Origin: Neofusicoccum parvum
Lineage: Eukaryota; Ascomycota; Dothideomycetes; Botryosphaeriales; Botryosphaeriaceae
Length of the DNA: 64,000 bases
Direction: 5' to 3'
Assembly: GCA_020912385.1 (NCBI GenBank)
Contig: CP087213.1
Coordinates: 434,001 to 498,000 of the forward strand
Shown: piece by piece, positions 12,044-21,617 of the stretch
How positions within the stretch are numbered: the stretch's first letter is position 1
Layout: each line of letters begins with the position of its first letter
Position numbers and translations under genes: made by a program
The notes under the pieces: model-generated
Databases searched by the model: none
The model's input: the letters and a program-made list of their open reading frames with translations, nothing else
Told to the model about the DNA's origin: nothing

Positions 12044-13694
12044 TCAGAAACCCAAGTACCTTAGGACGGATGCAGCCGTCGGCGCGTCCTCCACCCAAGC
12101 AACACCGCCAGCAACGCCCTGGTACAGCCTTCCGTTCGGGCCCAACTGGACGTGCGAGATACCAGGGTTGAACACTCCGCCAGCGCCGGCCTTAGCGCGC
12201 CACATCTCCTCTCCGGTCGCCCAATCAATGGCCGCAAAGTAGTAAACGTATTCGCCCTTGACTGCCAAATCCATATCTTGAAGGTACGCGTACAGAATGC
12301 CGGTTTCGGTGGACAGAGTCGTCATTGTTCCGACGATCGGCAGGTCCCAGGCGAGCGAACAAGTGCCGTCATCCGAAACATTGATGCGAGTGATACCGGG
12401 CGAGGCAGCGCTGTTGTTGTTCTGCGGGCCATTGATATCCGAGGAGCTCTGATCCAGGAAAGTCCTGGAGCCGTAGCTGTTGATGATCAGAGCGCTGTAG
12501 GTCGAGCCATCGAAGTGGGTTGTCAATCCCGCTTCGTTGCCGCTGGCGTTGGGCTGGAACAGGGGGATAGAACACGCGAAGGCCGATCCCGCCAGTGCGG
12601 CTTCTTCGGCCTGGCGGTACACAACCAGGTTGACCTGTACGTCGGCGTTGTCCGTGATTGCGACGTACTTCTGTCCGAGGAGGCCAACGGAAGCTCCGGA
12701 TCCGCGAGAAAGACCGCCAGGCTTGAAGCCACTTCCAGCAGAGTACGTTTCGTTGTAGACCACAGTAACACCGTCGGTGGCTCCAGCCTGGAATGCGTAA
12801 AATTGACCGTTGGCGTTTGGTGTGTCCTTCGGACCGGCGGGACCAGTGACAACGTAGATGCTGTTACCGTTAACGGCGAAGGCATTTTCGAAAAGTTCGT
12901 CGACAATTGAAATGGCGTGGAGAGAGTCATCAGCTGCTGCGTAGCCGACCGTCGTCGTGTTCGTGCCATCAAGTCCCAGGAGTGGGACCGGAGTGGCTGC
13001 GAACCAGAGATTCCCGTCCCCAGTGTACCCGACCTGGGCGAGGATCGACCCTTGGGGAAGATGGCCGGAGACATCGATCTCCCGGATGACATTGAATGAA
13101 TTGCCCGATCGTTCCAGCTCCACGATGAAACCTTCTTGGGTGGGGACACTAATACGGTTGTCTATGATCTGCCAGTAATTGGAGACAACGTTGCGGTCGG
13201 TTGGCTCCCATTGCCCCAATGGCTCGAGAGTCTCCGGATCCAAGGCGGCGAGACAAAAACGAGGGTCGCTGGTCGTACCACAGTTGACTGAAGCCATGAC
13301 GCTGGTGGTGTTCTCCCAGAACATGTAGCCTACCGGGACCTGGTTGGTAGTCACAGCTGGGGAAACACCGAGGGGTCCAGGGAAATCATCGCTCCTCGTG
13401 TTACCGCCATCGATGTGTGCTTGCAAAGCGTCTGGCGTGAAACGCTCCTTAGCCCTGAGTTTCTGTCCGGTTGACGGACTTCCAATGAAGGCCGGGGCAG
13501 AAACATTCTGGGAATCGACAACTGGGTTGATGGCGCGTGGGGAAAGGTGGTGGGTGGTAGCCAAAGGAGTCGAAACCTTTGAAAGAAATCCATGTCAGAT
13601 TGAGGATGAGTGATGAACGCTAGGCATGACATACCGCTCGCCCCAGCAAACAGCTGAGTGCAACTTTCGTGCTGACGGAGTTTGAGAGCTTCAT
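12044..13694 (-). CDS. Secreted beta-propeller (quinoprotein-like) protein, two exons
   Basis: Exons (complement) 13694-13635 and 13576-12044 encode about 530 residues. The tiny first exon supplies a signal peptide (MKLSNSVSTKVALSCLLGRA) and splices in phase 0. The mature part has repeated blade-like segments, several ending in a VYVVTG or WRAKAG type strand. The motif IDWATGEEMWRAKAGAGG resembles a PQQ-type propeller blade, and many N-glycosylation sequons occur. I cannot identify a catalytic centre or cofactor-ligand set, so an enzyme name is not justified. It probably acts outside the cell. It lies on the same strand as the Zn2Cys6 gene, about 900 bp from it. The presence of the signal exon is the best support for the start. 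Confidence 0.78.
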
Positions 13695-15097
13695 GATTAA
13701 AGAAAGAAATCCCGTAACAAGGGTGAGATGTTGCCAAACGAATGCGATCTGTACAAAGGAAGGATGCCTTGATGGTTCAGTTGGAATCTCGCGCCCTTTG
13801 CTTCCCTTTATATACTCATAGCTCTGCCTGTGCGCTGAGGCTTTTGCTGGGTTCATCCATCTGCCACCGTCGTTGCCTAACACCTTTGCGAGATTAGCAT
13901 TCCAAGCAGCTAAGCCTTGGGTTTGCGTCCTTACCGGTCAAACAGAAGCTCTCAGCAGGGAGAATGCGGTCTCAAAATGGACGTGCTTCCGTATACCGAC
14001 GAGTTACACCTTACACTAGACCGTGGAGGGCAGGCGATCAACAGAGAAACCCACGCTATAGACGCACAACCATCTTTTGACAACTCATGTTCTCGTATAG
14101 ACGACTTTAGTGAGACCGAAAGCACGGAACTTCGAATGGAGCGATGCAATGTAGTAGGGATCCCGTCCATGACCGCGGTGGAGCGCGGCCTTGATCTCAT
14201 TTCGGTGCATGTTGTGTATGCATTAGCGTTCACTAAAAGATTTTGTTAGTCACCTAAGATAATTGTTCGCCCAGGTATTTTACTTAGTTCATATATGTGG
14301 TTTATTGGGGGTCCAGGATTATGCCCTTGACTTTGCTTGTAGCGCAGTAGATAGAATGTATTGCCTGCTGCAGAAGCTCGGTCTTGCATGTCGTCAAGAT
14401 CCAGCAAGACGGAAGAGAATTTGCTTCCATTTAGCGCATGCAAAGGTGCTTCTAGTGATCTGTTCTGGCACTGCGGGTGGGGCATGTGCAGTACTAAATA
14501 CCGGCGCGTTCGGAATCGGAACGAATGCGGAAGAGAAAGCGAGTCCCGAAACCGGAAAGAACTATGCGAGTGCGACACATAGCGGAAAAGTCCTTTGTAT
14601 ACCAAGAAGAAGAACTCTAGGCATGACGTTCATTGCGGGACTAGTACAGGTCAATGTTGGGCAAGCGTAGACTAGTACCTTGGGTGTGCATAGAGTGAGA
14701 TCTATTGAACTACCAATTGCTACAACACAGGTTGCGGAGACCTGTGTGTGATGCAGCGAAGCTAGCATGGACTACGTAGTTTCTTCGGGTTCTCCGGTTG
14801 CAGACCAATCAAACCAGGCAAACGTAGGTTCCGTCTGCCTCCGCGCATGCTGAGCTGAGCACTAGAACTTAAGCGTAGCTTACTTTTTGGAAGCGACTTG
14901 CAAGCGTCATCAAAGCTGAAATATTTACAACAGCTTTCATCCTCCACTAGATAAATTTGGCTAGTATGCGGAGTAGAATAACCGCTTCACGCGCTTCCTC
15001 GGAAGGCTTACCAGGCGCGTCCGTTTATAGGAGGAAGCCATGAGCTTCTTCACCAAGCTCAGTCCTGAGCCATCTTTTTAGAGGAACATCACCGACA
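13695..15097. other. Divergent intergenic region, no gene seen
   Basis: About 1.4 kb between the divergent propeller and decarboxylase-like genes. Apart from the TATA-like box listed separately, I see only short unsupported frames. Confidence 0.4.
13806..13814 (-). promoter_or_regulatory. TATA box of the secreted propeller gene
   Basis: On the minus strand this reads TATATAAAG, about 115 bp upstream of the ATG at 13694. Good consensus and distance; inferred only. Confidence 0.45.
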
Positions 15098-15944
15098 ATG
15101 GATCTGTCAAACCTCTTGGACCCTTTCAAACTCGAAGCTGAGCCAGATATCCTGAAGGCTCGGTGGTACGTCGTAGCAGCCGCCACTCTTGCCGCCGCTG
15201 GCGCGGGAGCCGACATTCCAAGGCTTTACTGCATGTGTACAGATGGCCTCGACCTTGAGAAAGAGAAATTGATCCAACGTCGCTTCAAGGAAGCAATTCT
15301 GAAGGTGTTTCCCATCATTGGTGGTCCGCGATGTTTTGAGGCGTTGCTGCCACTGTTCAAATCCCTGAAGGACGAACAGATTGATCATCACGGACCGAGG
15401 TAAACATCCACAACTGCTGACATTTGGTCTCTCGCTAACATTGGTGCCCGCAGATGGGAAGCGCTGCAACGCGGAGATGATCCGGAGGAGCGGCGAGAGC
15501 GCGGCCGCAGGTACTTTGACACTTTGTGGACGCCAGAGGCAGCGCAAGCGAACCGAGACCAGATATTCAAATACCAACCCGATCTCTGTAGGCAGCTGTT
15601 CATATTCTCGCATACCTACTCTTATGGAGTATTGGTAATCTCCGGCTGACTTGAAGCGCTTAGATCTCCTCGTTCAAACATTTTCTTACGAGTGGTGGCT
15701 CAGCGAGGATTCTATTTTATCGAATGTCGAGTCACAAATGTGCACCACTGCAGCGCTATGCTGCATCAATTCACCCATCATAGCTCTGTGGCATACTCGC
15801 GGACTTGTAAGGATGGGTGGATCTCTCGCTGAAGCAAAGTACGCGCAGGAGTTGGGGCTTACGATTGCGAATGCGTATGGCTGTGAGACTGGTGAGATTG
15901 CGAGTGTGGATGAAATCGATTTCTCGGATGCAACGCCGCATTGA
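15098..15944 (+). CDS. Carboxymuconolactone decarboxylase-like (AhpD-like) protein, three exons
   Basis: Exons 15098-15399, 15454-15587 and 15664-15944 join in frame to give 238 residues. The protein has the all-helical CMD/AhpD-type layout: an N-terminal helix pair with KARWYVVAAATLAAAG, a repeat containing LIQRRFKEAILKVFPIIGG, and a C-terminal segment with CTTAALCCINSPI and WHTRGLVRMGGS, including the conserved histidine. Family members act as decarboxylases or peroxidase-linked disulphide proteins. This fungal subgroup is not assigned a reaction to my knowledge, and the CxxC of true AhpD is not obvious. No targeting signal is visible, so it is probably cytosolic. Introns are short (54 and 76 nt) with GTAAAC and GTAGGC donors. 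Gene model is strong; the biochemical role is uncertain. Confidence 0.82.
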
Positions 15945-17445
15945 TTGTTTCACCCTCCGCATAATTTGTCATCATACAAATTATGTGGGATACCCAATCA
16001 GAGGCTTTCTGGAGAAGCCGAAATCTAGCGGCGTTCGAGACAAATAAACGACCAAATGGACACCACCTTTGTGAAACTCTCTGTGGAACTATCCACATCC
16101 GAGAAATACCTTTTATACGCCTGGTTTCTTATTCAACTGAGCTTCAAGACAACTCTCCGATCGGCTAGTCCCGGAGTATTACATTATTTCATATTCCTCC
16201 TGTTCTCTGGCGGTTAATATTCCGTCTGTATGTTGGAATCCTGCCACAATACCGTGACTTGCGCTTCTACCAGAACCCCATAGGACCTTCATAACACATT
16301 TCATGCCAGTTATCTTTCGATATTCTGCTTTTGGCTATGCTACAAACTTTTGGATATTTCATGATGAACTGCAGCTTCGCGAGCACTACGAAATCGTTGC
16401 TAAACGACGCCATAGCGATCCAAGCTAGCTCCAAACTCACCATAGGGTTTATTTAATTTTGATACATCTCTAGGGCTATGGGCCACTGCTTTGGCTAGGC
16501 TGCGGGAAGGTATGATGATATGCTCACGGCGAGGCGAGACCTTGGTCAATCACCATCTCGCGTAATTTCAAAGCCAGTCTACCACCGCATGCACGCGCAT
16601 ATATATCATATTCCCTACTCCCATTCCTCCAACTGAACCCGTTCAGCATCTGGACACCAATGGCAGTTTCAAGCACACGGCCTCTAACGCAACATGCCTT
16701 GAGCTGTTTGGACCCACCACCCTGCTTCGCATTCACACGAGGCTAGCGAGTGTGCGCGTAGAGGAAGCGCCTGCGCGCTTGTCATCCTCACCAGTCGGGC
16801 GCTGACTTTCGAAACTCACCTAACGGGCGTCAAATTAATCCTCGAAAGACATCAGTATCCGACATATTCGGTCTACCAACCCGGCGAGTCCATTATCATG
16901 TCCAGTAACTGGAACTCACGAAAAGAATATTGCTTGAATCAATGAGCAGCCTTTGTTCATGTAAACACTACGGCAGTTCACAGGGATATGGGTTCTTCTA
17001 CCATATGTTTTGCTTGGTTAGTGAGGCAGTCGTGCCGCGACTTGGCGATGTTTCGCGCCAATGTCATTGCCGGTGTTTCAAGCAAGAGCCGCGTTCTTCA
17101 AACGGCCATGTACATACTCCATACTACGTAGAGGCGGCTCCATGTGGCTTTAGTTTAGGTGATGGGGCTTGGCTAAATGGCCTTTGCTTTTCACGAGGCC
17201 GAAACCCGCTAAGCGGCGAGACCTATTGCAACACAATGGACACTAGGTAAACCGTGAGGATGCCTGAATACGAGCTCTCGTCTATTTAAAACCTTATGCA
17301 ACCGATGCCTGAATTTAGGGGATCGCCTCTTCTATAACAACATCCCGCCAGCTGCTTTTCTGCTCTCACCAATTTTGTCGATGGACCTTGTCTGTCATCC
17401 ATTCGTTCAATCTTTGTCTGCTGTACTCTTTGGCGCAACTTCATT
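15945..17445. other. Intergenic region, no gene seen
   Basis: About 1.5 kb with no frame showing coding character. The right end contains the likely promoter of the serine hydrolase gene. Confidence 0.4.
17283..17290 (+). promoter_or_regulatory. TATA-like element upstream of the serine hydrolase gene
   Basis: TATTTAAA lies about 155 bp before the ATG at 17446. This is a plausible core promoter with a longish 5' UTR; motif-based inference. Confidence 0.35.
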
Positions 17446-18884
17446 ATGCGGGAAAACACACTGTCCTTCGTTTTATGCTCTCTGCTGCAGTTAATTGAGC
17501 CTGCTGCAACATTTCCAACTAACGGGTATTCCGTTTCACGAAGGGCGGAAAATGGTAGTACACCTCTATGGGATTACTATCGCGGAATTGATGCAGCGAC
17601 GCACAAGACAAACTATGATGACTTCAGCGGGAAGGGCTATCGGCCAATCTCCCTGAGCTCAAACGGCAGCCCTCCAAATGCCGAATACGCTGCTGTTTGG
17701 GTGCAGCGCTCTGGACCAGATTTTATTGCCATCCACAACGTAGATGCTTCTGCATTCCAAGCATGGGTCGACAGCAATACTCAAGGCCATGTACCCACAC
17801 TCGTCACTGCCACAGGTCCAAGCGGATCGGCAGTCTTCTCAGCAGTCATGGAGATTGGGAATATCACCTGGACACAACAATGCGATATGACTGACTATAG
17901 TTTCGAGGGCAACAACCAGCGAGCCCGTTCACTTGGCCAAAGTCTGAAATCCTTCACGCAGTACGGGTCGTCTGGAGACTACCGCTTCTGTGCCATCTGG
18001 CACGAAGACTCGAGCTCTGACTCGAGCTTTAACAACATTCAGACCTACAGGTCTCCTGCGTTGGCAGACCAGTTCCAAGCTGTCGTGGACACCGAGAGCA
18101 GCAAGCCTTACTGGCGACCTGAGTCTATCTCTATTTCTGAAGACGGAGGCTACACGAGCATGTGGACGGACACCGACATTGGTTCCTGGGATCTCCGATA
18201 CGATCTAAGTGCGGCAGAGCTCGACTCGGAAATCAAGAAGCAAAACTCCGAAGGAAAATACCCAGTGCGTCTCAGTGGCGGAGGTTCCGGCGAGACCGCA
18301 AAGTATGCTGCTATCTTTGCCCCACAGGATCTACCTTCCAAGAGGAACTGGCGCGTGACTGGCCCTTCAACTACTGGACTCACGGACAACGGAGCCAAAG
18401 CCGAGAGCATCATTCAAGGATTCATGCAGAAGAGCGGAGTCCGCCAGGTGCAGCTCTCCATAGCCCGAAACGGCGAGTCCCTGCTTGACAAAGCATACAC
18501 CTGGAGCGAGCCTGAGCGGGTCACCACCCAAGTCAACGACACCTTCCTCCTCGCCAGCGTCAGCAAAGCCTTCTGCGCCGCGGCCATCCAATCCCTCTAC
18601 GACGCCAACAAGCTCACCCCCGACACCAAAGTCTACCCTCTCCTGGGCTACAGCAACCCGGCCGACGCGCGCCAGCAAGACATCACGGTCCAACAGCTCG
18701 TCGAGCACACCGCAGGCTTCAAGCGCAGCGTCTCCGGCGACCCGGCCTACGAAATGCGCGAAATCGCCCTCGCCCAATCCGCCGGCGAGCGACCGGCCTC
18801 CCTCAAAGACACGGTCGACTACATGTACAAGCAACAGCTCGACTACACGCCGGGCACGGACTACGAGTACGGCAACTACAACTA

Positions 18885-18911
18885 CAATCACATGACAAAA
18901 GTCTGAGCGCG
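18885..18911 (+). repeat. Left terminal inverted repeat of the Tc1-like element
   Basis: 27 bp starting immediately after the TA duplication. It matches the right repeat at 19 of 27 positions, with the 12-base core GACAAAAGTCTG identical. Confidence 0.88.
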
Positions 18912-18974
18912 TTAAGCGAAATCGCGTAAATTCGCGTCGCGCGCGCGCGCACCTCCCATCTTGCAACCCTCAAA

Positions 18975-20069
18975 ATGCCCCCCCAACGTACCTCTCTCAA
19001 GGAGCTCTTTGGCCCTCATACTCCCAATCACCAATACTCTCCATTCCAGCGCGGTATGCTGCTTGCCTACTCTTCAATGGGCAAGAAACCAGCCTGGTTT
19101 CGCAAGGAGCTTTCTGTGCCAAAATCCTCTGTCAAAACCACCACCTTACGCGCGCCACTACGCAACGACGGGCGTACGCAACTACGAACTGGTCGGCCAA
19201 AGTGTCTTACAGATCAAGACAAAAGACATATTCTTCGCGTGGTACGAGCCAATCCGAAGGCAACGTATAAAGACGTCAAAGAAGCCACAGGCGTGGTCTG
19301 CTGCGCTCGGACAATCTCACGACTTCTGGACGTCTACAACATCAAGAAATGACGCGCGGCTGGGCGGCCAGAACTCTCAGAGCAACATGCTGCCATTCGG
19401 CTTGCCTGGGCACTTGAGCATGTTGACTGGACTGACCGCCAATGGGCCAAAGTAGTCTGGTCAGATGAGTGCTCTGCGGAGCGTGGAAAAGGCGAGTTGA
19501 GAGAATGGGTTTTCCGCACACCATGCCAGAAATGGGACCCAGATATGGTTCAACCATACAAAAAAGGAAGGGACATATCAGTTATGGTATGGGCAGGCTT
19601 CTCTGGCAAGCATGGAAGGTCACCTCTACACGTAATGGTGCGTGATTTAGAGGCAAAGAGGGGGGGTTACTCTGCGAACTCCTACCTAGAGGTTCTAGAG
19701 GAAAACATACCAATTATCTACCGCAGAAGCATGTGGTTTATGCAGGATAATGCACCCATTCATACTGCAAATAAAGTTAAGGATTGGTTCAAGGCAAAGC
19801 GTGTTAAAGTCATTGAATGGCCACCCTATAGTCCAGATCTCAATCCTATTGAACACCTCTGGTTTCATTTGAAAGCTAAGGTCTTAGAGCTTTACCCAGA
19901 GCTTAGCGAAGTACGTGGTGGGGTAGAGCATATACAAGAGAAGCTTGGGGAGGCACTGCAAGAGGCATGGGAGGCGTTAGATCAGGACTTATTTGATAAT
20001 GTATTAGATAGTATGAAAAGGAGGTGTGAGGCAGTAATTACTGCAGGAGGCTGGCATACTAAGTATTAA
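18975..20069 (+). pseudogene. Tc1-family transposase with one in-frame stop
   Basis: A 365-codon frame interrupted only by TGA at 19350-19352; the frame is identical on both sides, so a single substitution (for example from TGG) explains it. The N-terminal part (18975-19349) looks like the paired-type helix-turn-helix DNA-binding region (KATYKDVKEATG). The catalytic part contains WSDE (first Asp), FMQDNAP (second Asp) and NPIEHLW (Glu), with 34 residues between the second Asp and the Glu, the DD34E spacing of Tc1. The C-terminus (AVITAGGWHTKY) seems complete. It cuts and pastes the element at TA sites when active. This copy is probably non-autonomous unless the stop is read through, but it could be mobilised by an intact relative. 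Confidence 0.9.
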
Positions 20070-20200
20070 TAAAAAACTAATACTATAAGCTTTCTCTTTA
20101 TTCAATTCTGATCTACTAGCATCTTAGAATAAGCTTTAAGAAGCATGCGTTGAGAAATAGTGCTTTGATGGGGTAGGAGGGTGATCGCCTCGGTTAGCAC

Positions 20201-20227
20201 CGTGCGCAGACTTTTGTCCGAGTACTG
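20201..20227 (-). repeat. Right terminal inverted repeat of the Tc1-like element
   Basis: 27 bp ending directly before the TA at 20228. It is the inverted partner of the left repeat and shares the 12-base core. Confidence 0.88.
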
Positions 20228-20728
20228 TACATGCTGCTCTCGTACGTGGTCGAGCACGTCACCAACCAGCCGTACTTCACCTACCTCTCAACCGCCATCC
20301 TCTCGCCCGAGGCGCTGAACGTCAAGCGCTGGCTCACCGACCCGGCCACGCACGCCGCGGACAACGTGATCCAGGAGTCGGCGTCGACGGGGCCGAGCGC
20401 GCGGCAGCCGCTCGCCGCCAACGCCGTCGCGCACGTGTACGGCGGCGACGGCCAGTTCAAGGACGCCACGCTGGGCACCACCGGGCTGGCCGCGAGCGCG
20501 CAGTCGCTGGTCGCGTTCGCGCGCACGCACGCCGCGTACGGCATCGGCGGTAGGGGTGCTGGGTACAGGGACGGGACCACGTCGGGCGCGAGGACGTACG
20601 TCGAGAGTAGGTGGGATGGCGTGGATTGGGCGTTGACGATCAACACGAGGGATTTCCCGAACGGGGACGGGGACTTCAACGATGTGACGGGCGCGGTGAA
20701 TGCGTGGTTGGATGGGTTGGGAAACTGA

Positions 20729-21617
20729 GCACGGGATGAGTTGACGAGCATGGCTTGTATATGTTTTGTTGTTTTTGAGAATGATATGACCATAGAGGAT
20801 TGAGGAAGTTTCTTGGGATGTCTCCGGGCAACGACAACGCGTATGCAGTGAAGTCGAACAAGTGATTCTCGCTAGGGAGATGGGATTACATAAGTCGAAG
20901 CGTTCGCGAGGATGAGAGCTTAGCCCGAGGCACTTGCTGTACCTTCAATTGCCAATGTTCTGCTGTCCGAGCGTCGGGTGTCCGGTGCATGCGCGCTTGA
21001 CCGCTGTGTCGCCGAGCCTCGTCGTCGGGGCGCCCATACCGTGACCGGTGTGCTCCGATGCAAGCGAAGTGGGATGGGCTGCGGTGTTTATAGGGTTCCC
21101 CGGAAGAGCGCGCGAATCCAGGCTCGTGGTACGTACCTGCGTCGGGTCTCGCTGCACCATCCTTGCAGTGCCAGTTGAGCCGCTGCCCATCGTTTCGAAA
21201 CGAAGCCAAACGGAGGCAGGAAGCTGTCGGTCGTGTGCTCTCGCGCGCAGGGGTGCGGTCTTTGGTGGAAAAATGCGGGCAATTTCTTGGGGCGCCCCGC
21301 ACTCACGGGCCCCTCCCCAATTGACACTGACCGCCGCTTCTCCGCACTCCAAGACGAGCGCCACCGCGCTGCAAAATTTCCGGGCCTCTTCGGCTGCCAC
21401 CCCCCCGAAGGCTCCATTGAGCCTTCGCTTGCACGCGAACCTCGTCCTGTGGTGCCGTGAGGCCTGACGTCACGCCTTGCGGGCCAGGATCAATACGAGA
21501 GCCAGCCGACGCGACTTTAACCGACGCGGACCTGGCTAAAGCATGGAGCTCTGGGCGCGCAGTATTTGAACGCAGCTATGTCGCCGCCATTGGGGACCGC
21601 TCCGGCCTGGAGACTGC
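20729..21617. other. Intergenic region, beta-galactosidase promoter
   Basis: About 890 bp, GC-rich in its right half. No credible gene. It should contain the promoter of the GH35 gene; no clear TATA or carbon-repressor site was assigned. Confidence 0.35.

Larger units (their letters stand above)
18885..20227 (+). mobile_element. Tc1/impala-like DNA transposon (DD34E), 1,343 bp, TA target duplication
   Basis: The element is flanked by TA at 18883-18884 and 20228-20229, the target duplication of Tc1/mariner transposons. It has 27-bp terminal inverted repeats sharing a perfect 12-base core (GACAAAAGTCTG) and one transposase frame. The size, 27-bp repeats and DD34E catalytic triad match the impala group of fungal Tc1 elements. 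Its AT-rich 3' half differs in composition from the GC-rich host gene. The host reading frame is intact on both sides, which suggests recent insertion. Confidence 0.93.
17446..20728 (+). pseudogene. Polyglycine-hydrolase-like secreted beta-lactamase-family protease, split by a transposon
   Basis: The 5' part (17446-18884) and 3' part (20230-20728) are one reading frame; without the intervening transposon the product would be 645 residues. It has a signal peptide (near VLCSLLQLIEPAATFP), an N-terminal half of about 300 residues with repeated YAAVW and YRFCAIW units, then a serine beta-lactamase-like domain with SVSK (Ser371, Lys374) and a Y-G-N motif at 475-477. Length, two-part layout and nucleophile position agree with known fungal polyglycine hydrolases, secreted endoproteases that truncate plant class IV chitinases. 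The transposon sits in the codon for Tyr480, three residues after the YxN motif. Translation then runs into the element and stops at 18906, losing 165 C-terminal residues. The product is probably inactive. Functional naming is by family resemblance. Confidence 0.85.

Noticed and set aside
1655..13694. Secondary-metabolite gene cluster
   Set aside because: P450, MFS and Zn2Cys6 genes are present but there is no backbone synthase in the window.
19353..19455. Frameshift in the transposase
   Set aside because: At first the two transposase halves looked frameshifted, but both are in the same frame and only a TGA separates them.
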